64,000 nucleotides of DNA from JAHBVH01 sp034432375 (GCA_034432375.1 DAOUCA010000064.1:1-64000), one strand, 5' to 3'. Numbered from the stretch's first letter, positions 34,744 to 44,915 are shown. The notes: generated by a model not told the origin, from the letters alone. Numbers and translations are program-made.

Positions 34744-37700
34744 TTATCTTGTGATCAATGGCAGATAGAGATGATTGTTTAAATCTGTGAGATCTACTGC
34801 ATCTGCTTCCGATGAGCCTTGGACTTGAGCAGGAAATACCCCAAATCTGTATAGCCAATTTGTATCGCCACTTGGTAGGCTCGGTAGCATGGTGGTAAAA
34901 GATGCTAATTCAGATTGAAAGTGGGTGCTGCCATCAAGCACAGTTACTTCCACAACTCCATTCACTCCTACCTTGTCAATTAAGAACAAGTCATGTTTGC
35001 CGTCCTTATTGTAATCAGCTATCTCAATGTCCCGATCCGCACCGACTGACTGAGTGCCAAGTGCTACAGTAGTATATAAAGCAACACTGGAGAAAGAAGG
35101 GCCATTGATGACACTGACTTCCGTGCTGCCCGAACCAGTATTGACTTTATTAAAGGCATACAGATCAGGCTGGCCATCACCATTAAAATCACCAAGCTCC
35201 AAGTCCCAGGTTGGTTCACTACCAACAGGAATGAGGGGCGTAGCAACATGAAACAGGAATGACTGAAAGTTGTCTGCTCCGTTGAGGACATGAATTTCCG
35301 TTGTGCCTGTTCCAGTATATCTCCTGCTCATCGCATAGATATCTACTTTTCCATCCTGGTTGTAGTCACCCAGTTCAAAATCCCATGTCTGATCTGTCCC
35401 GGTGTAGCCCATTGGGATGGGGGTTTGCAACAGGAAAGACTGATAGTGATCAGCACCATTGAGTACGTAGACTTCGGTCTTCCCAGAGGCAGTGTTGCTT
35501 TTCTTAATACCATATAGGTCTAAGATGCCATCTGAGTTGTACGGGCCTAACTCAAATGCCCACCTATATCCTGGAGTAAGATCTTCTTCAATGGAAGTGG
35601 CATAGGTCGCCAGATCAGAATTGTAGTAAGTGTTCTCATCCAGTAGTTGCATCCCAATTTTTCCAGAAGTTAATCCCGATTTGGCAACGGCGAGCATAGT
35701 TATTTGAGGGGCAGAGAGAGTCGGTTCTACTTCAGTTTGTCCTGGAACCTTTCCGAATCTGAACAACCAACTAACATCACCAGTGGCGATATTAGGTTGT
35801 GCGGATACCAGAGAAGCCAGACTATTCTGAAAACCTGTACTGCCATCCCAGATAGTTACTTCGACGAAACCACTTGTGCCCAGCTTATCCACTACATACA
35901 GATCAGCTACCCCATCGTCGTTATAGTCTGTTAACTCCATCGCTCGATCAGTAGGAACTGAGATAGCGTTAATGGTAAGTTGGCTTTGCAGAGCAAAGCT
36001 GTTGAAGTTGGGGCCTTTGACGATGGTTAGTTCTGTTTTACCTGAAGAAGTGTTTGCTTTGTTGAAAGCATACAGATCAAGATTACCATCGCCATCATAG
36101 TCAGCTAGTTCAAAATCCCAGGCATCCAGATTAGCTACTTCTGGTAAAGCTGTCACAATATGGGCATGCCAAGTTTGGAAGTTGGTAGCTCCATTGAGAA
36201 TGTGTAGCTCAACCTTATGCTGACCTGTGTAAAACTTGTTGATAGCGAAGGCGTCCAATCGGTTATCATGATTGTAGTCCCCTAATTCAAAGTCCCACAC
36301 ATAGTCATAGCCCGTAGCTCCGAGAGTTGTGCCTGTTTGCAGCAGGAATGATCGATAGTTTGTTGCCCCGTCCAGAACATGTAACTCTGTCATTCCTGTG
36401 CCTGTACCAGTTTTTTTGAACGAGTACAGATCGGGAATGCCATCGAAGTTGTAGTCTGCTAGTTCAAAGGCCCAGGCATAATTCGGACGTTGGTCTTCCT
36501 CAACGTAGGTTGAGTATGTGCCCAGTACTGAACTAAAGTTACTCCTTCCAGAATAGATCTTCATGCCAGTGGTGCCGGCAGTCAGGCCAGTCTTGGAGAT
36601 GGCGAACATGTCTGGTTTGGTGACTGGCAGTTGGCTTTTTAGTTCCCAACTACAGCCAGTCATGGCCAGACTCTGATTAGGAATCCATTGCTTAGCAAAG
36701 TTAGGCCCTTGCCATGAAACTCCAAGAATCCGATCTACTCCTCCTTGAAAGAAGTCAACTGCGAGTGGGTGCACGCCAGCAGTCAGGTTAATAGAGCCTG
36801 ACTTTTCGATGTTGGAGTGATACCCGTCGTTGTCAACAACTTTTTGACCATTGATGTACAGCTCGCTGCCGTCATCACTGGCCGTGTAGAAGGTATAGTT
36901 TCCGGTTGAAGGAACAGTTAGGCAAGTCTCAAAGCGAAGAGCAAAGTCATAGTCTCGATGCGGTACTTGGTTGATGGCAAAGTTGCCAGTGAACCCAGTA
37001 CTTGCGGGAGTCCAGATGTTTGGAATGGGCAAACCGACCATTGGTGAAATATACTCATAGTACGAGTATTTCACTCCACTTCCTGGTGCAAAATTTGCCC
37101 CCTCGGGAACCTCCACAGGTACTGGACAGACATCTGTACCAAAAACTTCGATACGAGTTGTTCTGTGCCAGTAATCTTCATGATCCTGCAAGTTTGCTAC
37201 ATTGGTATTCCAGCAGCGAGTACGTCCGTCTGCGTTGGTTAACTTGGCACTCATTCCTTGTTCAGTGAATCTGAACGAGTACTTTAAGTCATTATCAGAG
37301 TATGTCCGGCTGTTACCAGCACGGATGTCATTCTGACTGCCTTGATAATTTGCCAAGTTGAACACCTGCAGTTGCCCGTTCATTCCTGGACAGTAGCCCG
37401 AACCAATTTCGATGGAACGGGTTTGTATCCACCAGTCACCGTCATTTTGAAGTTGTTGAGCTGACTTGGAGTCATCCCAACATCTTTGGTTGCCGTTGAC
37501 ATGATTGATCTTGAGATGCGCACTGCCTTGGCGATCAAAGCCGAGAATCTGTCGATTGTGCTGGGTGTTATCCCAGGTTTGACCGACATTGACACGGAAA
37601 TCGCCTTGGTTAGTGTGAACCAAGTAACTGTCAGCGGTGATGACTGGACAATTCCCTCCAGGAATTAACTGAGCCCACTGGATTTTATTCTTCCAGCTAC

Positions 37701-39453
37701 CCAGATCTTCCTGAGTACTGGTAAAACAAGCTGTCTCCCCTCCTCCGTTGTCATTTGATGATACTTTGACAATAGAATTGGTAGGAACATAGAGCGAGCT
37801 CGAGTTCGCACTCGGCCCGTTTTCGGGATGAGCACTGAACCAGGTAATGTCTTCCCCGCAATTGGCACCGTTAAACAAGTTGGCGTACTGCGTGAGAACA
37901 TCGACTGGGTTATTACAAGTTCGATTAGGAGTTGCTGATCCTGAACCAGGCACTGTGACAGTGATACTTTGAGGTGGTACATAGTTTGGTTCACCGTCAA
38001 TCCAGATAAAGTTACCTGCAATTTGTAGTGCCCCATGCGTACCGGGGCCAACCACAGAAATCAAGTAGCATCCACGTGGGACAGGCCTCGACAGTGTTCG
38101 TCCCTGAAACAGAGTATCCGATTGATCATCCACTAATGTGGAGTTCCAAGCATCCAGAGGTTCTTGTCCAACCAATCCAAACTTAAAGTTAAGCGTTGCG
38201 TTTGGTTGAAACTTATCTCCTCCAATCACAATCTGCGAAATACTTGGTGACCAGGATAGTGCAAGCAGACGATAAGCAGTACCAGCTGGGCTATAGTTTT
38301 GATACCTAGCCCTAATGGCGGCTTCCACTTCTGGAGCAATGATCAGCTCTTGGTCAACATAGGGTGATGACATTACCATCGGGTCAAAGAGATGGCTGAG
38401 CACGTTATACGAGCTTGGCAACACAGTTTTGGCCCAAGACACAAATGAGATAGCAAAGGATGTGAATGGTGATGCTTCCAAAGCAATTGCACCGATGTCG
38501 GCTATTACCAAGCCAGCATCACTGGCATCGTTTACACCATCCAAGCCATTCAGCATGACTGAGTAGTACATTGACTTGTACTTGTCAAAGTCTCGGTAAT
38601 GATCGAGTAGCTGACCAATGCCGAAGATGAGTGACGCTTTGGCAATGTCGTTGGCATCTTGCAACGAGGCCGGCCCTTGTCCTGATTGATTACTGGCAGT
38701 CAAAGTAGTATTCATCTGACGATACGACACGGCAACAAGCCGGCTATTATCGACACTGAATGTTTTCAATTGATACCAATTAGACATTCTGGCACTTACT
38801 TCGTTTTGGATCTGAAGACCCGAACGCAGAGTACTGAATATCTGGTCAGCCGAAACTTGGTCGCTTTCCCTAATTTTCCAATCATTAGGACTGTCATCAA
38901 TGCTCAAAGCCCCATCGGCCTCAATCCGAGTCAACCAATTGCCATTGGTCATCACCCCTGGTTTGGTGTAGCTACCAAGAAAGTCCTCATACACTTCTGG
39001 GTGTTGAGTAAAGTATTGCTTCGTATACCCATCGCAACCGATAAAAGTAGTTAGATGGCGAAACGTATACGTCACTCGCGAGTACTGCCCAGTTGACCGC
39101 ACTAACTTGTACTCAATCTGCGGCGCATCAAAACGATCGATAGTAGAAGTATCACATTGTAGATAAGGTTGTCCTGTATCTGGATTTTGCTTACCTTGTG
39201 TCACTTGCGATATTTCATTCTCAAGCACTCTAGTCTCATCATTGGTAGCCTCAACTCCATCAATATAGTGTTTCTCAAAGCCCTGTCCAGACCAGTTCGG
39301 AAACTTTGGTTGCACATGGGCAATCTCACAAGAATCCGCACTGTCCTGTGCTTGAGCAACATCACCGAAAAAAATCCACATGCTCATGGCAAGTATGAGC
39401 ATTAATCCACACTGCAGTAGTCCCTTGCCAGGACTGTGTAACGCTCGTCTCAT
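34744..39453 (-). CDS. Giant secreted PA14/FG-GAP repeat protein
   Basis: The start at 39453 (MRRALHSPGK) is fixed by GGAGG 5 nt upstream, giving 1,569 residues. A signal peptide ends near AQA (about residue 35). The N-terminal half is unassigned, with several Cys. A PA14 domain lies at about 795-930 (TASDDGSELYINGQKVVD). Two modules of about 300 residues follow, each with four FG-GAP/VCBS blades carrying calcium-type loops such as DYNFDGIPDLY, DYDGDGNLDLY and DFNGDGQPDLY. Each module ends in WLFRFG or WLYRFG. The very C terminus, YLPLITR, matches a short tail common in Chloroflexota exported proteins. It is likely a surface-bound carbohydrate or adhesion protein. Confidence 0.85.
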   Translation of the reverse strand: MRRALHSPGKGLLQCGLMLILAMSMWIFFGDVAQAQDSADSCEIAHVQPKFPNWSGQGFEKHYIDGVEATNDETRVLENEISQVTQGKQNPDTGQPYLQCDTSTIDRFDAPQIEYKLVRSTGQYSRVTYTFRHLTTFIGCDGYTKQYFTQHPEVYEDFLGSYTKPGVMTNGNWLTRIEADGALSIDDSPNDWKIRESDQVSADQIFSTLRSGLQIQNEVSARMSNWYQLKTFSVDNSRLVAVSYRQMNTTLTASNQSGQGPASLQDANDIAKASLIFGIGQLLDHYRDFDKYKSMYYSVMLNGLDGVNDASDAGLVIADIGAIALEASPFTSFAISFVSWAKTVLPSSYNVLSHLFDPMVMSSPYVDQELIIAPEVEAAIRARYQNYSPAGTAYRLLALSWSPSISQIVIGGDKFQPNATLNFKFGLVGQEPLDAWNSTLVDDQSDTLFQGRTLSRPVPRGCYLISVVGPGTHGALQIAGNFIWIDGEPNYVPPQSITVTVPGSGSATPNRTCNNPVDVLTQYANLFNGANCGEDITWFSAHPENGPSANSSSLYVPTNSIVKVSSNDNGGGETACFTSTQEDLGSWKNKIQWAQLIPGGNCPVITADSYLVHTNQGDFRVNVGQTWDNTQHNRQILGFDRQGSAHLKINHVNGNQRCWDDSKSAQQLQNDGDWWIQTRSIEIGSGYCPGMNGQLQVFNLANYQGSQNDIRAGNSRTYSDNDLKYSFRFTEQGMSAKLTNADGRTRCWNTNVANLQDHEDYWHRTTRIEVFGTDVCPVPVEVPEGANFAPGSGVKYSYYEYISPMVGLPIPNIWTPASTGFTGNFAINQVPHRDYDFALRFETCLTVPSTGNYTFYTASDDGSELYINGQKVVDNDGYHSNIEKSGSINLTAGVHPLAVDFFQGGVDRILGVSWQGPNFAKQWIPNQSLAMTGCSWELKSQLPVTKPDMFAISKTGLTAGTTGMKIYSGRSNFSSVLGTYSTYVEEDQRPNYAWAFELADYNFDGIPDLYSFKKTGTGTGMTELHVLDGATNYRSFLLQTGTTLGATGYDYVWDFELGDYNHDNRLDAFAINKFYTGQHKVELHILNGATNFQTWHAHIVTALPEVANLDAWDFELADYDGDGNLDLYAFNKANTSSGKTELTIVKGPNFNSFALQSQLTINAISVPTDRAMELTDYNDDGVADLYVVDKLGTSGFVEVTIWDGSTGFQNSLASLVSAQPNIATGDVSWLFRFGKVPGQTEVEPTLSAPQITMLAVAKSGLTSGKIGMQLLDENTYYNSDLATYATSIEEDLTPGYRWAFELGPYNSDGILDLYGIKKSNTASGKTEVYVLNGADHYQSFLLQTPIPMGYTGTDQTWDFELGDYNQDGKVDIYAMSRRYTGTGTTEIHVLNGADNFQSFLFHVATPLIPVGSEPTWDLELGDFNGDGQPDLYAFNKVNTGSGSTEVSVINGPSFSSVALYTTVALGTQSVGADRDIEIADYNKDGKHDLFLIDKVGVNGVVEVTVLDGSTHFQSELASFTTMLPSLPSGDTNWLYRFGVFPAQVQGSSEADAVDLTDLNNHLYLPLITR

Positions 39454-39620
39454 TTTTCCTCCGTAAGGTTTGAGACTGGAGGGTTGAAGAAAGTGATACT
39501 CAGACTGGCCGGTCAACCCAAACCATACCAGCAGAGCACCTGAGAGACAATGAAAATTATCTCTAGGTGACTACTGGTAGGACATATCTATATGTGTAGT
39601 TTATGGAAAGTCTGACGCTA

Positions 39621-40370
39621 TTAGAGTGGAATGTAGGTGAAAGAGTGCACTACCTGGTCTAGGGTAGCTTCATTTTCTTCTGCAACATCAGGGTTCATAG
39701 GATTGCCGTAAATATGGGTTAATGTTTCTGGATCACTGGGTCGGTCAATAAAATACTCAACTGTAACAATTCCTGTAGAGTCTGCAACTTGTTGAAGTTT
39801 TGCAACTTTTCTTCCATCAATTGTTTTGAATTCAGCAACCTTTACTAGTTTTTGATTTAAACTAGGGACAACATAGCCTATCTCAACATCTAATATTTTT
39901 CTATTATCAAGATTCTCTATTTTTGCAGAAACAGGTCTTATGCTCAAAGAAACCACGGTTCTGGTTGTATCTCCCGTGTCATCACTCAGTAGCATGTCCC
40001 AAAAGGTGTGGTAGCCCCATGGATCAGGATATCTGTACAACTCACCAGCGGAGTAGGCGGCATTCCACCCTTTATATTCTGGATAGTTACCGTAGTACTG
40101 TTGCTCTTGTTCAGGGGTCAATTCCACTTCTCTTCTAGAAATGGTTGTTGTTTCAGTTGTATCTCCGTTTTGTTCTGTCTTTACTAAAGCAGTACGTTTA
40201 AAAGGAATCTCTGACTGATCAGTATTTTCATCTTCAAGTTTAGTAACTGCACTATTGTTTGAACTCCTCTCTACAATCTTGGAATTCACATACCACTTGG
40301 CCCACATAAAAACTGCTGCCAGCAGTACAATTCCAAATATCGCTTGAGGGATCGAGTTGTTTTTTTTCAT
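39621..40370 (-). CDS. Membrane-anchored orphan protein
   Basis: This 249-residue protein starts at the ATG at 40370, with a TTG two codons upstream as the alternative. A single N-terminal membrane helix (about 9-27, AIFGIVLLAAVFMWAKWYV) precedes an extracytoplasmic domain rich in Thr, Asp and Tyr with no recognised motif. It is transcribed toward the giant secreted gene, about 170 nt apart, and may be its membrane partner. That link is conjecture. Confidence 0.55.
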   Translation of the reverse strand: MKKNNSIPQAIFGIVLLAAVFMWAKWYVNSKIVERSSNNSAVTKLEDENTDQSEIPFKRTALVKTEQNGDTTETTTISRREVELTPEQEQQYYGNYPEYKGWNAAYSAGELYRYPDPWGYHTFWDMLLSDDTGDTTRTVVSLSIRPVSAKIENLDNRKILDVEIGYVVPSLNQKLVKVAEFKTIDGRKVAKLQQVADSTGIVTVEYFIDRPSDPETLTHIYGNPMNPDVAEENEATLDQVVHSFTYIPL

Positions 40371-40547
40371 ATTCAACTTTATTCTACCATTTAAAAGTAT
40401 TCAGTTGTTAAAGAGCCTTTGATGCAGGTACTTTGACAACTGCGAATGGTTGATGTAACTACATCAAAAAGGATCTAATTATAGAATTAATAGGCATAAA
40501 TATAAATGAGTAACAAATATGTATTGCAAAAGGATGAAAGTTTTATA

Positions 40548-40576
40548 TAGACATGTCGGTGTGCGTACTCTATAAT
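40548..40576 (+). promoter_or_regulatory. Strong sigma-70-like promoter
   Basis: TAGACA (40548-40553), a 17-nt spacer and a perfect TATAAT (40571-40576), 29 nt before the zinc-ribbon gene. Confidence 0.7.
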
Positions 40577-40605
40577 CTACCCACTACAAAGATAATAAAC
40601 AACTT

Positions 40606-41088
40606 ATGAAATGTCCTAACTGCGTCGGCACACTCAATGCAACCAATTATAAAGGAGTAACTGTTGACCAGTGCGATACCTGTAATGGCATGTGGTTTGA
40701 TTTTCAAGAAATTGACCAATTAGAAGATACAGAGTTCCCGTTCGATGATCTAAAAAACACAATGATAACTAAAGTTAAGCCTGGTGATCAAAAATGTATT
40801 AAATGCCAAGCAATTATGCAAAAGTTTTCCTATAGGTGGGAAGAACTTGAACTTGAAGTCTGTCCGAAGCAACATGGTTTTTGGCTTGACGCAGGAGAAG
40901 AAGAAAAACTGTTGACTTTCATTGATAAATTTGAGCAAGATCTGTACAAAAAAATAGTCGGTGAAGAAATGTGGGAACGAAGAAAACGAAATATGAAATC
41001 AGACTCTTGGCTTGCAGAACTAGTATTTACAGTTAGAGATAGACTACGTATGGAAGAAGGCTTCATTAAAGATAACGCCAACGATTAA
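40606..41088 (+). CDS. Tandem TFIIB-type zinc-ribbon protein
   Basis: This 160-residue protein carries two zf-TFIIB units, MKCPNC ... QCDTCNGMWFDFQEIDQL (1-38) and QKCIKCQAIM ... EVCPKQHGFWLDAGEEEKL (61-100). The phrase G-x-W-x-D/L-x2-E/G is typical of this bacterial zinc-ribbon family. In the second unit one Cys position reads CPKQHG, a C/H variation. A charged helical tail follows. The molecular role of the family is unclear. Confidence 0.75.
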   Translation: MKCPNCVGTLNATNYKGVTVDQCDTCNGMWFDFQEIDQLEDTEFPFDDLKNTMITKVKPGDQKCIKCQAIMQKFSYRWEELELEVCPKQHGFWLDAGEEEKLLTFIDKFEQDLYKKIVGEEMWERRKRNMKSDSWLAELVFTVRDRLRMEEGFIKDNAND

Positions 41089-41129
41089 GTTAATTTCAAG
41101 CCGTAAACTTTAACTGACACTGTAAAACT

Positions 41130-41648
41130 ATGAAGGAGTACTTCCCCCTATACGACCAAGATGAACAGTTTGTAGACTACCATACCTCTCCATTTCTCAC
41201 TTTTAGCAGTGACATTCACATTGATGGTGATCCAGATACAGAAGATGAATTCGATACAGCTTTCTGTTACCTAGAAGTCATTCTGGATGAGTTTATCCAG
41301 TCCGGACAATTCCGGCAGAAGACCGCCTCCGATGTAGCAAACAGACTGCTCTATCATAATGAGCGTCACAGATACGAGGTAGAACAGGAACATCGAAGTG
41401 GTGAGACATCAACCACTTACCTTGAGGTAACAATGTACCATCTAAGGGCTTTATCAGAACGTCAACTACGAGCAATGGCAGCAATGGGATGGGAGCAAAG
41501 CGAAGAATACCGAAACGCTAGTTTCTTGCACACGCTTGTTGACCAAGCAACAGCTGTCTATCAAGAAATAGATGATTTCATGAATGTTGCAGTGCCAGCC
41601 ATTTACTTATCTAGCGAAACTGAGAAAGATACTGGCATTCCCTTCTAA
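41130..41648 (+). CDS. Orphan acidic protein
   Basis: This 172-residue acidic protein has no membrane segment. It contains DGDPDTEDEFDTAFCYLEVI and a helix-rich second half. The stop overlaps, by 4 nt, the end of the convergent gene at 41645-41917. It lies 41 nt after the zinc-ribbon gene and is probably co-transcribed with it. It is not recognised. Confidence 0.55.
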   Translation: MKEYFPLYDQDEQFVDYHTSPFLTFSSDIHIDGDPDTEDEFDTAFCYLEVILDEFIQSGQFRQKTASDVANRLLYHNERHRYEVEQEHRSGETSTTYLEVTMYHLRALSERQLRAMAAMGWEQSEEYRNASFLHTLVDQATAVYQEIDDFMNVAVPAIYLSSETEKDTGIPF

Positions 41649-41917
41649 TTGACCTCAAACTCCGACAGATCAACCGCCTCCAGGTCATCTACCGTTTGTC
41701 CTCTGCCCTCAAAAATCACCTGTTCCCCACTCTCAAAATCAAACACTCTATCCATTAGTTCATCGTCTGGCCCAATCTCAAAACCGGTGCGGCCTATCAC
41801 ATATCCAGCCAACCCCAGATATGTCCACAGCGAGAAGCACGCTGTCAACTCATCATAAACTGCTTGAAAATAGCCACCGTCGATGTAGTAGATCCGATCA
41901 GTCTCAAGTTGCCTCAT
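41645..41917 (-). CDS. Small orphan protein downstream of 353-residue gene
   Basis: This 90-residue protein begins at the ATG at 41917 (MRQLETDRIYYIDG), preceded by AAGGGAA, overlapping the upstream gene by 14 nt. The upstream extension of the reading frame is a shadow of that gene. It has a hydrophobic patch (about 21-38) and an acidic end. No family is recognised. The overlap implies translational coupling with its neighbour. Confidence 0.55.
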   Translation of the reverse strand: MRQLETDRIYYIDGGYFQAVYDELTACFSLWTYLGLAGYVIGRTGFEIGPDDELMDRVFDFESGEQVIFEGRGQTVDDLEAVDLSEFEVN

Positions 41918-42965
41918 GCGTTCCCTTGGTTTTCTTCTCCCCCTCTGTACCACGAAATCTTTGTATATATGCTTGCGCCTCTTCTTTTTTGGCGTATTTC
42001 CATTTGTCGCCAGTGACTTGCGCGGCTGGTGATTTAACTCGCAGCGGTTCATCTGTATCTGTATATCGATACACTGGTTGCACTGTTCCAACCTCAACGT
42101 CATAGGCAAAAAACCGTTGATGATCATCACTGGCAAGCACCCGCCAAACATCTTCAGCTTTTTCGGGATCACCAAGTTCCTCGGTCAGTTGCTCCAGCGG
42201 GGTTTGCACATCGCCTTCTGCCAAAGCCATCAACTCCTCACTTTCCCAATCCTCTTCCCAGAATTCCTCTTGTGGCCAATCGGCATATCGTTCCTCTGTT
42301 CCATATGGTGGGGCCGGAGCATACTCCACAGGTTCGCTCCCTTCTTGTGTTTCAAACGCCTGGTCAAAAGCATCATTGAGCAGTTTTTGTAGCTGTGGTG
42401 ATTCGGCTAGCCTTCGGTTTACCCAGCGAAAGCGCTTCATCGGCACAATGCCATATTCGGGTACAAATGCTTGACCATACGCCACAATTACACCAATGCG
42501 AGCCTGGGTATTCCCTTCAATCCACACAATATACTTGGCATCAATCTCTGCTTTGGCGGTGATGGTACCGTCAGGCAGAATCGGTTCATAGGTTGATGAC
42601 GGTTCTGAGCCGATGCCTCTTGGCGGTTCACTGAGATCAGCGTTTTCTGCCAACCATAACAATGCCCGGACAATCAGCGGCCCATGTGGTGCATCTTTGG
42701 GCACCAGGATCTCAACCGCTGCTTCTCTCTTGTGAGCACGAGCCAATCGTCTCATCTCTGTACTTACCACGTTGAACACATCCTGTAATTCGCACCACAA
42801 CCAAACCCGAAACTGCTGGAGGGCTTCTTCTTCCGAAAGCTCATATTCTGACAAGGCAAATTGATTCTGGAGGGCTGACAGGTGACGGTGCTCCTCGCCC
42901 ACTCTTGTCCAAGTGCGATGGCGATAGCCGATGCCGGTTGATTCTGTGTACTCGAGTTTGATCAC
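41904..42965 (-). CDS. Orphan 353-residue protein
   Basis: It starts with GTG at 42965. The first half (about 1-215) includes a helical region (LQQFRVWLWCELQDVFNVVS) and a beta-rich part (KYIVWIEGNTQARIGVIVAY). The second half is acidic and low in complexity. I recognise no domain. It lies divergent from the SSB gene at the head of the DNA-metabolism operon and may belong to the same element. Confidence 0.55.
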   Translation of the reverse strand: MIKLEYTESTGIGYRHRTWTRVGEEHRHLSALQNQFALSEYELSEEEALQQFRVWLWCELQDVFNVVSTEMRRLARAHKREAAVEILVPKDAPHGPLIVRALLWLAENADLSEPPRGIGSEPSSTYEPILPDGTITAKAEIDAKYIVWIEGNTQARIGVIVAYGQAFVPEYGIVPMKRFRWVNRRLAESPQLQKLLNDAFDQAFETQEGSEPVEYAPAPPYGTEERYADWPQEEFWEEDWESEELMALAEGDVQTPLEQLTEELGDPEKAEDVWRVLASDDHQRFFAYDVEVGTVQPVYRYTDTDEPLRVKSPAAQVTGDKWKYAKKEEAQAYIQRFRGTEGEKKTKGTHEAT

Positions 42966-43002
42966 ACATTAGTTATGTATCACAGCCGTCAGTGCCGTCA
43001 AG

Positions 43003-43030
43003 CCCCCAAATTCTTTAGGGAATTTGAGGG
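43003..43030. repeat. Hairpin between divergent genes
   Basis: CCCCCAAATTC (43003-43013) pairs with GAATTTGAGGG (43020-43030) with one mismatch. It lies between the divergent 353-residue gene and the SSB gene. The remaining 42,966-43,207 gap shows no gene. Confidence 0.4.
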
Positions 43031-43207
43031 CATCACCACGCTTTGGAGTTTTCTAGTTGTGGCCCATTCATCCATCCGCACAACCGCCGAAGGAATGGCA
43101 TCGATTGACAGCACTGCCTTAGCTGTGATCTAGAGGAGCTATAAGTTCAGATAACTGGACTTTATTTGTTTCTAAACTCTCAAGTTCCTTGAAAGGGAAA
43201 ACGACCT

Positions 43208-43603
43208 ATGTACGCACAAATCACGATCATCGGTAATGTGGGGAATGAACCGGAAATGCGCTACACCCCCAACGGTACACCTGTCTGCAACTTCAATGTG
43301 GCGGTTAATCGCAGCTGGCGCAAAGCGGACGGTGAGCAACAACACAAGACAACCTGGTTTCGGATTCAAGCTTGGCAGCGTCAGGCGGAGGTCTGTGCGC
43401 AGTTTGTTAAGAAAGGAGATCGGCTGTTGGTTGTCAGTGAAAACATCGAGTCTGGTGCTTGGATTGATCGCGATGGGAATGCCCAAAGCAACATCCAACT
43501 TGTACCCCGCCTTGTGCGCTTTCTGACACCGAAGAATGAGCACCCTGATGATATTGTTGCGGATGACGCTTCACCGACTGGTGCTGACGAGAATCCTTTT
43601 TAA
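43208..43603 (+). CDS. ssb: Single-stranded DNA-binding protein
   Basis: This 131-residue protein has the SSB OB-fold: MYAQITIIGNVGNEPEMRYT, FNVAVNRSW, TTWFRIQAW and VKKGDRLLVVSENIESGAW. The short acidic C-terminal tail ends in DENPF, the tip that recruits repair and replication partners. It is shorter than chromosomal SSB and opens the DNA-metabolism operon of the element. AAGGGAAAACG precedes the ATG. Confidence 0.93.
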   Translation: MYAQITIIGNVGNEPEMRYTPNGTPVCNFNVAVNRSWRKADGEQQHKTTWFRIQAWQRQAEVCAQFVKKGDRLLVVSENIESGAWIDRDGNAQSNIQLVPRLVRFLTPKNEHPDDIVADDASPTGADENPF

Positions 43604-43620
43604 CAGGTGAGTAGTTGTTG

Positions 43621-43665
43621 ACAAAGCCTCTGACCTGATTAGTCAGAGGCTTTGTACTTTTCAGG
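43621..43665 (+). terminator. Terminator after ssb
   Basis: ACAAAGCCTCTGAC (43621-43634) and GTCAGAGGCTTTGT (43642-43655) form a perfect 14-bp stem, then ACTTTTC. It may be partial, as the primase-like gene follows at once. Confidence 0.7.
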
Positions 43666-43673
43666 AGAAAATT

Positions 43674-44807
43674 ATGCACAAAGAAGCAACACAGCGACAG
43701 ATCAGAGCGGTGCAACAGGCGCTAGCCGTCATGGCCGCACCAGGTCAAGTGCTCGAAGTGCGGATTATTGGCGTCGATGGTCGCAAGAATCGAGTAGACA
43801 GCGGTTATTTTGATGACTTTACACAATTGGCGCAAGTACTTCCGCGATACAACGGTCGAGCCGAGGGGATTTACATGACCCTCAATGAAATTAATCCAGC
43901 CCTTCTGGCCAGAGCAGCCAACCGCATCAAGTCCTGGTCAACTCTCACTACCTCAGATAGTGATGTGATGCGCCGGCGTTGGTTCCCGATTGATATTGAT
44001 CCAGTCAGGCCAGCCGGCATTTCCACAACTGAAGAAGAACATCAAGCTGCACTCAACAAGGCACAATCGATACAGGCATGGCTGACCGACTGGGGATGGC
44101 CAACGCCAATTTATGCCGACAGTGGGAATGGGGCTCACCTGCTCTATAGAATTGATCTGCCCAACACAGCCGAATCTACACAGCTTATTCAACGCTGCCT
44201 GCAGGCAGTCGCTACGGCCAACAATGATGGTCAGGTGCGGGTGGATGTGGGGAATTACAACGCTGGGCGGATCTGGAAACTGTACTACACGCTGACAGCC
44301 AAAGGTGACTCAATCCCAGATCGGCCGCACCGCTGGTCACGTATTTTGCTGGCTGAGACGCCCTTAGACAGTGTGACGCTTGAACAACTGCATGAGCTAG
44401 CCAGCACTGCGCCAGACGAACCGACTGATGAGATCTGGCCAAGCAAGCGGCGATTTGATATGGATGCTTGGCTTGAAAAGTATGGCATTACCGCTTTCAA
44501 AAATCCGTGGAAAGGTGGCTGGTGCTGGCGGCTGAATCACTGCCCGTTCAGTGATACCCATGAAGACGGCGCTTTCATCATCCAGTTTCCCAATGGGGCC
44601 ATCAGTGCCGGATGTCACCATAACTCATGTAAGGGGAAGACATGGCGAGAATTACGAGCACTCTTTGAAGGTTACGACAGTACCGAACCGCCACAAGAAA
44701 CTGACCTCAAATTACGCCAGTTAATCCGAACAGAAGTAACACTACTGCACCGACAATTTCTATTAGCGCTGCGAACGGAGTTGCGCAGTACGTTTCCACC
44801 ACCATAG
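43674..44807 (+). CDS. Archaeo-eukaryotic-type primase-polymerase
   Basis: This 377-residue protein shows the three primase signatures: acidic FPIDIDP (about 104-110), SGNGAHLLYRI (about 150, the sGxGxH motif) and a later basic and aromatic stretch, GRIWKLYYT. The C-terminal region (about 285-325) has NHCPFSDTHEDG ... GCHHNSCKGKTW, a zinc-binding pattern of primases. It would make primers for element replication. No separate helicase domain is fused. Confidence 0.8.
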   Translation: MHKEATQRQIRAVQQALAVMAAPGQVLEVRIIGVDGRKNRVDSGYFDDFTQLAQVLPRYNGRAEGIYMTLNEINPALLARAANRIKSWSTLTTSDSDVMRRRWFPIDIDPVRPAGISTTEEEHQAALNKAQSIQAWLTDWGWPTPIYADSGNGAHLLYRIDLPNTAESTQLIQRCLQAVATANNDGQVRVDVGNYNAGRIWKLYYTLTAKGDSIPDRPHRWSRILLAETPLDSVTLEQLHELASTAPDEPTDEIWPSKRRFDMDAWLEKYGITAFKNPWKGGWCWRLNHCPFSDTHEDGAFIIQFPNGAISAGCHHNSCKGKTWRELRALFEGYDSTEPPQETDLKLRQLIRTEVTLLHRQFLLALRTELRSTFPPP

Positions 44808-44865
44808 GTACCCAATTCCGATTTCAATCAAGTAAATTTGTACTCAAACAATGACAACAGTCAGC

Positions 44866-44899
44866 AGCCTTGGTCAACAGACCTGGGCTTTTTGTTTTT
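44866..44899 (+). terminator. Terminator or attenuator before methyltransferase gene
   Basis: AGCCTTGGTC (44866-44875) pairs with GACCTGGGCT (44880-44889) with one mismatch, followed by TTTTGTTTTT. The next gene's SD (GGAGG) lies just beyond. Confidence 0.7.
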
Positions 44900-44915
44900 C
44901 TGGAGGTTTTAGCAA

